Shown here piece by piece: positions 25,070-33,465 of a stretch of DNA of 64,000 nt (position 1 is its first letter; each line of letters begins with the position of its first letter). The stretch spans positions 124,001 through 188,000 of the forward strand of contig CAIXUG010000052.1 in the NCBI GenBank assembly GCA_903922605.1, given 5' to 3'. Made by a program: the position numbers and the translations under genes. The notes beneath the pieces are model-generated. The model ran no database searches. It worked only from the letters and a program-made list of their open reading frames with translations, and had not been told where the DNA came from. The stretch is from an uncultured Verrucomicrobiota bacterium (GTDB taxonomy: Bacteria; Verrucomicrobiota; Verrucomicrobiia; Limisphaerales; UBA9464).

Positions 25070-28000
25070 TTATCCTTTAGAGAGCACGCTGTCGAGGTTC
25101 AGGAGCACATTGCCCACCGTGGTCCACGCGGCGGCTTCGGCGGCGGACAAACCCGGGGGCAATGGTCCCAGCGGATCGGTCGCCAGCTTGGCGGCTTCGT
25201 CGGCCCGGTCGTGGTAGTTGGCCAGCTCGGCTTCGTACAGTTTGACCAGGGCGGTTACCTGCGTGCTGTCGGCGGGCCGGGCCAATACCCGCTCCAGTCC
25301 GTGACGAATACGGTCGGGCACCGAGCCAGATTCCAGCCCGATGCGGCGGCCCAGCGCCTGGGCGCATTCCACGAAGACCGGGTCGTTTAGGGTGACGAAC
25401 GCCTGCAACGGGGTATCGGTGGGCAGGCGGCGGAAGGTGCAGGCCTCGCGGCTGGGCGCATCGAAGGTCGCCATGCTGGGATAGGGCACGGTGCGCCGCC
25501 AGAAGGTATAAAGGCCGCGTCGGTAACGATCTTCCCCGTCGCTGGTGCGCCAGGAGCGTTCCCCGTTAAAGGCCGCCCGCCACAGTCCGTCCGGCTGCAG
25601 CGGATAGACACTGGGACCGCCGATCTTCGCGCTCAACAGCCCGCTCAGGGCGAGCGCCTGGTCGCGCACGGCCTCGGCATCGAGCCGGCGACGCGGGGCA
25701 CGGGAATACAGCTTGTTGCGTGGGTCTTTCTCCAAAAGTTCCGGCGAGACACCGGAGGCTTGCTGATACGTCGCCGACATCACGATCAGTTTTACCAGCG
25801 CCTTGAAATCCCACTTCAGCACCGGAGCATCGGCTTCGCTCCCCGCTCCGCGCTCCGCACTCTTCGCTTGATAAGAGACAGCCAGCCAGTCGAGCAGATC
25901 GCGGTCGGAGGGGAGGGTGCCCTGGGTGCCGAAATCCTCCTCAGTTTCCACGAAGGCCTGTCCCATGAGCGTCGCCCAGACGCGATTGACCTGCACGCGG
26001 GCCGTGAGCGGGTTTTCGGGGGCAGTAAGCCAGGCGGCGAGGCCAAGGCGGTTGGTGGGCTGGCCCACGGGCCACGGGTTGAAGGCGGCGGGAACCCCCG
26101 CCGACACCTCTTCGCCGGGCGCGAGGTAGTTGCCCTTGTTCAGCAGGTGCGTAACCCGGTGCCGGTCGGCAGGCAGTTCCCGCATGATCGGCAGGGCGGT
26201 GCCGGAAATGCCGTTCAGCTCGCTGCGAAGGCCGGCCAGTTCGCGGGCGAGCGGACCGTGCGTCATCGACTGTGGCTTGTAGAAGTCCGCCAACGTGCGC
26301 AGCTGCTTTTCGTCCCGTTTCTCCGGAGCTACCGCCAGCGCGGCCTGAACCTCGCTGGGCCAGATGCGCACCGGGGTGGCCTGGGTCGTGGCCGACAGCC
26401 GGAAGTTTCCAAGGGTGAGGCGTTCGCCGTAATCCTGCTTGAGCGTGAAGGTGAGCTCGACTTCGCCCTCGGCTTTCAGCGGTTCGGCCAGCTCGAAGGC
26501 CAGTGCGTGGGCCGTGCCGGTGCGTCCGCCCACGGCCCAGCCAGTGCCGCCCTCGGCGTCGATGGCCCGGTCCGCGCTGAATCCCCCCTGCGCGTAATCG
26601 GCCGAGGCGTTGCGGACGGGCAGCAGCTGGGCCGCATTGGGGCCGAGCCGCACGGCGGGCTTCGGGGCGTCCTTGATGTCGCCGGTCCAAGTGACTTTTC
26701 GGGAGGCATCCAGAATCTGAAGACGGGTGTTCGCCAGATACTCGATGCCTTCCCCGGTGCGGTTCCAGACGGCGACCTCGTCCACTGGGAATTCGCCGCC
26801 GAGATCGACCTCCCACCAGGCATCGGTTTCGGTTTCCGTGTGGCTGACGGACTCCGAGGTGTCGCGGTTGCCGTCGGTATTGCCGTCGATGGCCCGGGCA
26901 GCATCGCCGAGATAGGAGGTACTCGACTGCCGCGCGGTACCTTTGGTCGCGACGTTTTCGCCGCCGGCAAACACCTGCACCTCGGCCAGCGTCAGGCGGC
27001 GGTTCGGGCCGGGTGCCTCGATCCGTACGAACCGTCCCGTGGCCGGCGGGCCGTTCACGGTGCGGGCAGTCACCCGCACATCCTGCAGCACGAAATTGCC
27101 CTCGCCCTCTTTGCGGCCCGGACCTTTGCCCGGCAGCGCGTCATTGGGGAGCGTTTCCAGTCGGAAGGCGGTCAGGCCGTCGGCCTTGGTCCGGACCGAG
27201 ACAGTGTAAGTGTCCTTCAGCGGCGACGCCCCGGTTGTAATCACCGTGGCATCGGTGGCGATGGTGAAGGTCGCTGCGTTGGTAGCGGCGGATTTTACCG
27301 TCGTCGGGACCAGCACCTGCCAAGGCACCGGCTGGGCGGCCGCTTTAGCCCACGTGGCCAGCTCGGCCTCAAACGCGGCGGTCGGGGTCTGGTAAAAGGC
27401 ATCCACCGTGGTGATGCGGGCCTGAAGCTCGCCGCGCCGGGCCTGTTCGGCCGGCGTGTAGAGTGGCATCGTCGGGCGCTCGTCGGGCTGGTCGTTGTCC
27501 TCGGTCTGGTTGAAGAACGCGTAGAAGGAGTAGTATTCGCGGTGGGCGATCGGATCGAACTTGTGCGTGTGGCACTGGGCGCAGCCCATCGTCAGGCCCA
27601 TCCACACCTGCGCGGTGACGGCGGCGCGGTCCTTCACGGCGGCGACGCGCCATTCCTCGTCCTCGGTGCCGCCCTCGGTGTTCGTCATCGTGTTACGATG
27701 AAAGGCGGTGGCGGTCTCCTGCTCCTTCGTCGCGCCGGGCAGCAGGTCGCCCGCGATCATGTCCCGGGTGAACTCGTCGAAGGGCTGGTTGCGGTTCAGC
27801 GCCTGGATGAGCCAGTCGCGCCAGGGCCAGATGTTGGGCCGCAATGGATCGCTGCCGTAGCCCGCGGAGTCGGCGTAGCGCGCCAGATCGAGCCACATGC
27901 GGGCCCAGCGTTCACCAAAGTGGGGCGAGGCCAGCAACCGATCCACGAGATGCTCGTAAGCCTCGGGTGAGGAATCGCTGACGAAGGCGGCCACCTCTTC

Positions 28001-28597
28001 CGGCGTCGGCGGCAGGCCGGTCAGGTCGAGGGACAGCCGGCGTACCAGGGTATGGCGGTCAGCCGCCGGGGAAGGCTTCAGCCCGTGGCGTTCCAACTGG
28101 GCGAGCACAAAGCGGTCAATGCCGTTATGCGGCCAGGATTTTTGCCGCACGGCGGGCAGGGGTGCGCGCACCGGCTTCACCCAGGCCCAGTGCGGTGTGT
28201 ATTTGCCCCCCTGTGCCACCCAGCGCTTGAGCAGTTCGATCTCCTCCGGCTTCAGTGGGTTCTTGGCCTCTGCCGGCGGCATCTGGTCGTCGGCGTCGGT
28301 GGTGAGGATGCGCCGGACGAGTTCGCTCGCCTCGACCTTTCCGGGCGTGATGGCCGGATGGCCCTTCCGTTCCTTGATGGCCTCCTCGAAGGAGTCGAGC
28401 CGCAGTTTGCCCTTGCGAGAGCCTTCATCCGGGCCATGGCAGTGAAAACACTTCGCCGAAAGGATTGGCCGGATCTGCGCGGAGAAGTCCACGGCCTCGC
28501 CGGGCGGGACAGAGGCGGCGACCGCGCCGACGCTGAGCGTGCCGGACAGCAGGGCGAGAATTGAAATCCGCGGCAACATGGCGATGGCGGCAAGCAT
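25070..28597 (-). CDS. Planctomycete-type cytochrome c / DUF1549 / DUF1553 protein with discoidin domain
   Basis: About 1175 residues from ATG 28597; ATG 28579 is a second reasonable start. A signal peptide is followed by a heme-attachment motif CFHCH (C50, C53, H54) in the planctomycete cytochrome C domain, then DUF1549 ([49 protein letters not shown], a second CxxCH), a central F5/8-type C (discoidin) domain (VRIEAPGPNRRLTLAEVQVF, DAWWEVDLGGEFPVDEVAVWNRT), and DUF1553 (NPLTARVQVNRVWATLMGQ, RRLDAEAVRDQALALSG, TNTPLQAF-like TDTPLQAFVTLNDPVF). The family is expanded in Planctomycetes and Verrucomicrobia and is probably a periplasmic redox-linked enzyme on glycans; reaction unproven. Confidence 0.85.
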   Translation of the reverse strand: MLAAIAMLPRISILALLSGTLSVGAVAASVPPGEAVDFSAQIRPILSAKCFHCHGPDEGSRKGKLRLDSFEEAIKERKGHPAITPGKVEASELVRRILTTDADDQMPPAEAKNPLKPEEIELLKRWVAQGGKYTPHWAWVKPVRAPLPAVRQKSWPHNGIDRFVLAQLERHGLKPSPAADRHTLVRRLSLDLTGLPPTPEEVAAFVSDSSPEAYEHLVDRLLASPHFGERWARMWLDLARYADSAGYGSDPLRPNIWPWRDWLIQALNRNQPFDEFTRDMIAGDLLPGATKEQETATAFHRNTMTNTEGGTEDEEWRVAAVKDRAAVTAQVWMGLTMGCAQCHTHKFDPIAHREYYSFYAFFNQTEDNDQPDERPTMPLYTPAEQARRGELQARITTVDAFYQTPTAAFEAELATWAKAAAQPVPWQVLVPTTVKSAATNAATFTIATDATVITTGASPLKDTYTVSVRTKADGLTAFRLETLPNDALPGKGPGRKEGEGNFVLQDVRVTARTVNGPPATGRFVRIEAPGPNRRLTLAEVQVFAGGENVATKGTARQSSTSYLGDAARAIDGNTDGNRDTSESVSHTETETDAWWEVDLGGEFPVDEVAVWNRTGEGIEYLANTRLQILDASRKVTWTGDIKDAPKPAVRLGPNAAQLLPVRNASADYAQGGFSADRAIDAEGGTGWAVGGRTGTAHALAFELAEPLKAEGEVELTFTLKQDYGERLTLGNFRLSATTQATPVRIWPSEVQAALAVAPEKRDEKQLRTLADFYKPQSMTHGPLARELAGLRSELNGISGTALPIMRELPADRHRVTHLLNKGNYLAPGEEVSAGVPAAFNPWPVGQPTNRLGLAAWLTAPENPLTARVQVNRVWATLMGQAFVETEEDFGTQGTLPSDRDLLDWLAVSYQAKSAERGAGSEADAPVLKWDFKALVKLIVMSATYQQASGVSPELLEKDPRNKLYSRAPRRRLDAEAVRDQALALSGLLSAKIGGPSVYPLQPDGLWRAAFNGERSWRTSDGEDRYRRGLYTFWRRTVPYPSMATFDAPSREACTFRRLPTDTPLQAFVTLNDPVFVECAQALGRRIGLESGSVPDRIRHGLERVLARPADSTQVTALVKLYEAELANYHDRADEAAKLATDPLGPLPPGLSAAEAAAWTTVGNVLLNLDSVLSKG

Positions 28598-28657
28598 ACG
28601 GACGCAGCGTGGGACTTCAACCGTGGTCCGTGCATTCGGCAAGATCGCCGAAAGGGA

Positions 28658-28742
28658 AACCGCTGATCCACACTGATGAACACTAATAGGAAACAACGCC
28701 AAGGCGGACTTTATCAGCGCAGATCAATGTGGATCAGCGGTT
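28658..28742. repeat. CCGCTGATCCACA inverted repeat
   Basis: AACCGCTGATCCACACTGAT (28658-28677) pairs with ATCAATGTGGATCAGCGGTT (28723-28742) with one mismatch in 20. The arms enclose a 45-base loop. It lies in the spacer upstream of the cytochrome/DUF1549/DUF1553 gene. Confidence 0.75.
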
Positions 28743-28790
28743 AAAATCTTTGCTCCATGCCGGCAAACGACCGCTTGCGGTCTGCACCGC

Positions 28791-29237
28791 CTATCCGCCG
28801 CTCTGATACGCGCGCACCAGCTCCTGAATCTCGCGGGCGGCGGATTTCCAGAGGCCGTTGATGAAGATCGGCTGGCTGCCGCCCGAGGTTTCGACGGTGA
28901 CGTTGGACAGGAAAATGCCGTTCTTGACCTTGAACGAGGCGACGGCGCGGTAGGCGACGTGTTCCTCGCTGGAGCCGAACATGGCCCCTTTGCGGAAGTG
29001 CATCCCGTCGCTCGCCAAGGTCAGCGAATCCGGGAAGATCATGTTTCCGGCCGACCAGCGGCTCGACCGGAAGGTCTTCTCGGGAAGGACGGCGGCTTCC
29101 GCGGCGGCCGGAGTTCCGGCCGCCGCGGACTGGCCGTCGCGGATGAGCCGCTGCTTGGCGTCGGCGAACTCCTGGTCGGTGAGATTTCCGGCCTGATGCA
29201 GCTCGGTGAGTTTCTGGAGTTCGTCGGTGAGGTTCAT
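28791..29237 (-). CDS. SHOCT-domain protein with PH-like C-terminus
   Basis: 148 residues. The N-terminal 35 residues (LTDELQKLTELHQAGNLTDQEFADAKQRL) form a SHOCT helical hairpin, a short oligomerisation module. After an Ala-rich linker, residues 58-148 are beta-rich and end in a long helix (EIQELVRAY), consistent with a small PH-like fold. No signal peptide. Located 20 bases after the propeller-cytochrome gene, so cotranscription is likely. Function unknown. Confidence 0.75.
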   Translation of the reverse strand: MNLTDELQKLTELHQAGNLTDQEFADAKQRLIRDGQSAAAGTPAAAEAAVLPEKTFRSSRWSAGNMIFPDSLTLASDGMHFRKGAMFGSSEEHVAYRAVASFKVKNGIFLSNVTVETSGGSQPIFINGLWKSAAREIQELVRAYQSGG

Positions 29238-29257
29238 GTTTGGTTCCTTGCGGGGGC

Positions 29258-31855
29258 TTATTTGAAGCTGGCCGCCTGCGGGTCGCCCCGCGAGAGCACG
29301 AAGGCCAGGAGGTCAAGAATCTCGTCGGGCTTCAGCGTGTTCAGAAGGCCCTCGGGCATCGGCGACGTCTTGGACGGCTCGGCACTCACCACGTCGGCGC
29401 GTTTCACGTTGGTGAAGTCACCGGGCATCGACATGTCCTCGCTCACGTTGATGGTGTCATCGTTGAGGTTGGCCACGCGGCCGATGACGGTGTTGCCGTT
29501 CTTCAGCGTGAACACCGTCGGCGCATACTGGTCGCTGACCTCCTTGCTCGGCTCGATGATGGATTCCAAAAGATCCTTCGAGTTGAAGCGGCCACCGACA
29601 CCGGTGAGATCGGGCCCGACGGCGCCGCCCTCGGTGGCGAAGCGGTGGCAATTGTAGCACCCCACGGTGCCGAAGAGCGTATGGCCGCGCTCGAAGTTGC
29701 GGCCTTTGGCCAGACCTTTGGCGAGTTGGGGGGCGAGGTCATTCACGGTCCATTCCTTTACCACCGTACGACCGGCGAGCAGATTCTCCAGCGGCTTCTT
29801 CGTGACGGGTTTGGCGTTCAGCACCGAGGTAAGGGAGGTCTTCTCCGAGTCGCTGAGCGTGGCGACGGCATCGGCCTTGATGTCGCGGAGGAAGCCGGCG
29901 AGCGAGGCGCCGCCCCGGAAATTGGCGGCCTTGAGGAACCAGCCGAAGTAGGCCTGGCGCTGCTCCAACGACCAGCCGGTTTTCAGCATCCGGAGGCTGC
30001 GGGCCATGTCGAGCTGCTCCTCCTGGGTCGGGGCCTTGAGCATGAGCGCCATCAGTTTCGTCGCCGCGTCCGGCGTCTGCAGATAAACCAGCATGGGGGC
30101 CAGTTCGGCGTTCAGCTCGCGGGATTGGGCCGGGAAGTGCGGATCGAACTTGGCGATCAGATGCTGGCGGGTCGCCTCGTCGGGCTTGCCCAGGCGGGTG
30201 AAGGCCAGGGTGTAGGCGCGGAGCAGTTCGAGCTGCTGATTGGCACTGAGCCGGTCCCAGGAAAGGCGGTCCAGCGAGGCGAGGATCTGGCCGGACAGCT
30301 TGGGGTCGGGCTGCGGGTCCGTCGGCTTGCGGTGGAACTGGTCCCGGCTGCTGACCCGGGCGAGCGCCATCAGCGCGGTGAGGCTGGCCTCGGGGCCCTT
30401 CTCCGCGAGCGCCTTTTCGCGCCACGTTTCCACGGGCTGCCATTCGAGGGCGACCCGCGCGGCAAACCGCAGGTTGCGGTCGGGACTGCCAAGCTGTGGC
30501 CAGAGTTCCTTGAGTGCGGCGGGGTCCGCGCTGCGTACGGCGTGAGCGTACTGGCCCACCGGCGCATCCGGCGAAAGCTTCGTGACGGCGGCCCCGTGAT
30601 ACGATTCCAGCTTGCGACGCTCGGCGCGTTCCTTTTCGCCGCCCTTCATGCCGGGCGAGGGCGCGGTGGATTCATTGCCGACGTAGGTCACGCGGTAGAG
30701 GGCGGACTGGGTCTTGCGACCGCCGATGGAGAAGTAGAGTGCGCCATCCTTCGGGTTAACGACCAGATCGGTGAGCGGCAGCGGCGAGCCCGCGATGAAC
30801 TCCTCGAGCTCGCCCGTGTAACCGGCACCGGCGGGCTTCAGGTGGACGGCATAGAGTTTGCCGTAGCTCCAGTCGTTGATGAAAAAGGCCTCCTGATATT
30901 TGGCCGGGAACTTTGCCCCGTAGCCGAAGGTCACGCCTGTCGGCGAGCCGGGTCCGATGTTCACGACCGCCCCGAGGCTGTCCGCATAGTAGGCCGGCCA
31001 CTTGCCCGCGCCGCTGCGCCAGCCGAACTCCGCGCCGCTCACGATGTGGTTCACGCGGGTGGGGCGGTACCATGGCGTGTTCATGTCCCACTCCATGTCG
31101 GCGTCGAAGGTGAAGAGCTCGCCGTCACGGTTGTAGGCGGCGTCGTATTGGTTGCGGAAACCGTTGGCGACCAGCTCCCAGGTCTTGCCCTCGGGATCGG
31201 TCTTCGCGATCCAGCCGCCGGGCGCGAGCACGCCCTTCATGAAGCCGTTGCCGTCCCAGAGGCGCGGCAGCAGGTGGTCTTCCGACCAGTACAGCGGCAC
31301 GCGGGAGGAGTCGAGGGCGGGAACCGCGCACTGGTCGCCGGAAACGATCGTGAGCGACTTGCCATCGGGCGAGAGAAGGATGGCGTGCGGGCCATGTTCA
31401 CCACCGCCGTCAAGGCCGCGCAGCAGCGTCACCTCGTCGAACTTGTCGTCGCCATCCGTGTCGCGCACACGGTACAGACCGCGGGCGTACGGCTTGTCGT
31501 TGGCGCACATCACATAGAGGCTGTCGAAGGCGTAGAGGAGGCCCTGCGCCATGCCGATGGGCACGTTGATCGGCTCCACGCCGGGCGCGTCGGTCGAGCC
31601 AAGCGGCGGCAGGGTGAGCCGGTAGAGCTTGCCGTACTGGTCGGAGACGATGAGCCGGCCCTTCGGATCAAGGCACATGGAGACCCACGAGCCCTGCGAG
31701 CCCTTGGGCACGGTGTAGAGCAGCTCGACCTTGAAATCTTTGGCGACCTTGAGCGAGGCGACGGGCGTGGCGGCGTCCTTGACCTGGGCGAAGGCGGCCG
31801 GCGCGAGCACCAGGCCAAGCCACAGACCGAGCACGGCGGGGAATCGGAGTGTCAT
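29258..31855 (-). CDS. PVC-type heme-binding propeller protein (membrane-bound dehydrogenase-like)
   Basis: About 865 residues from ATG 31855 (MTLRFPAV), which begins a signal peptide ending AAFAQ. Residues about 35-395 form a sorbosone/glucose dehydrogenase-type beta-propeller (VSMCLDPKGRLIVSDQYGKLYRL, RVRDTDGDDKFDEV, GGEHGPHAILLSPDG). A helical HEAT-like segment follows, then a C-terminal cytochrome c domain with CYNCH near residue 735 and a Met-containing end (SPMPEGLLNTL). The family is typical of Planctomycetes/Verrucomicrobia and is thought to oxidise sugars in the periplasm, passing electrons to the heme. Substrate unknown. Confidence 0.85.
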   Translation of the reverse strand: MTLRFPAVLGLWLGLVLAPAAFAQVKDAATPVASLKVAKDFKVELLYTVPKGSQGSWVSMCLDPKGRLIVSDQYGKLYRLTLPPLGSTDAPGVEPINVPIGMAQGLLYAFDSLYVMCANDKPYARGLYRVRDTDGDDKFDEVTLLRGLDGGGEHGPHAILLSPDGKSLTIVSGDQCAVPALDSSRVPLYWSEDHLLPRLWDGNGFMKGVLAPGGWIAKTDPEGKTWELVANGFRNQYDAAYNRDGELFTFDADMEWDMNTPWYRPTRVNHIVSGAEFGWRSGAGKWPAYYADSLGAVVNIGPGSPTGVTFGYGAKFPAKYQEAFFINDWSYGKLYAVHLKPAGAGYTGELEEFIAGSPLPLTDLVVNPKDGALYFSIGGRKTQSALYRVTYVGNESTAPSPGMKGGEKERAERRKLESYHGAAVTKLSPDAPVGQYAHAVRSADPAALKELWPQLGSPDRNLRFAARVALEWQPVETWREKALAEKGPEASLTALMALARVSSRDQFHRKPTDPQPDPKLSGQILASLDRLSWDRLSANQQLELLRAYTLAFTRLGKPDEATRQHLIAKFDPHFPAQSRELNAELAPMLVYLQTPDAATKLMALMLKAPTQEEQLDMARSLRMLKTGWSLEQRQAYFGWFLKAANFRGGASLAGFLRDIKADAVATLSDSEKTSLTSVLNAKPVTKKPLENLLAGRTVVKEWTVNDLAPQLAKGLAKGRNFERGHTLFGTVGCYNCHRFATEGGAVGPDLTGVGGRFNSKDLLESIIEPSKEVSDQYAPTVFTLKNGNTVIGRVANLNDDTINVSEDMSMPGDFTNVKRADVVSAEPSKTSPMPEGLLNTLKPDEILDLLAFVLSRGDPQAASFK

Positions 31856-31983
31856 AGGCCGAGCATGACGGACGGCGTGGCCCCGGCTCAAGCCGCGTGT
31901 GAGGGAAACGACCGCCCAAATTCCAGTTGCCCCGTGGCGGTTGGCGGTTGTTCATCGCACGCCGGGTTTATCCCGGAGGTTTT

Positions 31984-32187
31984 ATGGCCAAACTCCTGTA
32001 CATCGTCCTGATTGTAGCCGGGCTCATTCTGATGACGAGGAACTCGACCCCGCTGGACTCGTTTGGCACCCATTCCGACGTGGCGCGCCTTTTCACCCAC
32101 CCCGGTGATCGAACGAACTGGCTGCGCGTCGGTGGTATGACCATGGCCATGGTGGGCTTGGGGATGCTGATCCGTGACCGGAGGTGA
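31984..32187 (+). CDS. Small membrane protein
   Basis: 67 residues from ATG 31984, chosen because GGAGG at 31975-31979 lies 4 bases upstream, one of the few clear Shine-Dalgarno sites in the window. Two hydrophobic segments (LLYIVLIVAGLIL at residues 4-16; GGMTMAMVGLGMLI near 49-62) flank a polar loop. No family recognised. It is divergent from the propeller-cytochrome gene. Confidence 0.6.
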   Translation: MAKLLYIVLIVAGLILMTRNSTPLDSFGTHSDVARLFTHPGDRTNWLRVGGMTMAMVGLGMLIRDRR

Positions 32188-32390
32188 GCGGCCGTGCGGC
32201 GTGTCATTATTTCCGGTGGGATGGTGATCAACCTCTGGCCGCCTCAGACCGTTGCTCGGCGTAATCGGGCAGGCTGCTCAATGGCGGCTGCGGAAGCGGG
32301 CTGGCAGGGGGGAAGAGTGTGAAGGTGAGAAAGACAGCGGCAAAGGAAGATGGCTCCGGCATTGGGTCCGGCCGCTGGCCCGCCGAATTA

Positions 32391-33416
32391 TCACATCTGT
32401 TCCAAAAGCTTTGGTCCGGTAATCGCGAACCACCAGGCATGGTCGTAGATGGTGGAAATGCGATTATACGTGACGACTTTGGCGGGCGAGAGATGTTCTT
32501 CCCACTGCGCCGCTCTGGCTCCTCCATGGCAGGCAAACAGGTATGCGAGTTTCAGGTTCGGGTTTGCGGTCACGTTCTCCCACCCGCCTCCCTTGTCTTC
32601 CGGTTGGAGCAGTTTCATGCGGAGAAAGTGGCGGCTGCCGATTTCGTTGGCAGCTCCTGTGTCCGGGGCGGCAACGCAAAGGCATTTCGGAGCAAAATAG
32701 GTGACGGCATATCCCTTCTCACCGTGGGTCGCCAGAATTACCACCCGGCCGCTGGCCAACGCGGCGCGTAGCGTGTCCTGGTTCAGATGGTCCACCACGG
32801 TGGAGGCTTTGCCCCAATTGCGATCGGCCTGGAGGGTGATCCGATACATCCCGAGCGCAAACGCCCAGCGGGGTACTCCGACGCCCTCATCGTATAGAAA
32901 GTAAACGGCGGCGCCGTCCCGGCTGGCCTGCGCCCGTGCCGCGGCGTGGATGCCGAAAGCCGCAACGATGGGAACGGATGCCAGCGCCAGCAAATTGGAC
33001 ACGAGGGAAAAACGAATGATCCAGAGCCGACGGGCCAGCTGCTTTTGCAGCGGCAACGGTCGGGTGGAACCGCAAAGCGCAAAAACAACCGGAGTGATCC
33101 AGAAGACCGCCAAGGCAATCACCGGTAGTAGCAGGGCGTAATCGATGAAACGCAAGTACGGTGCCCACGTCTCGATGAGATTCTGCGCGACCTGAGGGAA
33201 CAGGAGGAAAAACAGAGCGGTGGCGGTGTCAAAAAGGAAGAATCCAAAAAATGTCGAGATCAGGCAGAACCATACGGCCATGCCTTGCTTGAAGTGATGG
33301 GCGAAGAAGGCTTCATGGCGTTTCGGGTGCCAGAGGCGCGTCAGAGGGGCGAATCCCAGATAGCTGGCTGCGCCGAGCAATCGCCCTGCTAAACCGGGTC
33401 GTTCAGGCGGCATCAT
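32391..33416 (-). CDS. Membrane protein with C-terminal clan-CD (caspase/CHAT-like) His-Cys motif pair
   Basis: 341 residues. The N-terminal 160 residues contain three or four hydrophobic helices (about 45-75, 90-116, 132-158), with HHFKQGMAVWF resembling the start of DUF4870-type membrane domains. The soluble C-terminal half has VVILATHGEKG (H231) and KLAYLFACHGG (C296). A strand of hydrophobic residues ending in HG and a second ending in AC is the hallmark of clan CD cysteine peptidases (caspase, CHAT, gingipain). Nothing else about substrate or partner is visible. The assignment is from two motifs only; a non-peptidase fold with chance resemblance is possible. Confidence 0.6.
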   Translation of the reverse strand: MMPPERPGLAGRLLGAASYLGFAPLTRLWHPKRHEAFFAHHFKQGMAVWFCLISTFFGFFLFDTATALFFLLFPQVAQNLIETWAPYLRFIDYALLLPVIALAVFWITPVVFALCGSTRPLPLQKQLARRLWIIRFSLVSNLLALASVPIVAAFGIHAAARAQASRDGAAVYFLYDEGVGVPRWAFALGMYRITLQADRNWGKASTVVDHLNQDTLRAALASGRVVILATHGEKGYAVTYFAPKCLCVAAPDTGAANEIGSRHFLRMKLLQPEDKGGGWENVTANPNLKLAYLFACHGGARAAQWEEHLSPAKVVTYNRISTIYDHAWWFAITGPKLLEQM

Positions 33417-33465
33417 CAGGCTACTCTCCTTTTCATCGCTCCTCCTTTTCGCATTTCCGTACGGC

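Noticed and set aside
29240..32011. 923-residue plus-strand reading frame opposite the propeller-cytochrome gene
   Set aside because: Same reason: the minus-strand gene has signal peptide, propeller motifs and CYNCH; the plus-strand frame has none.
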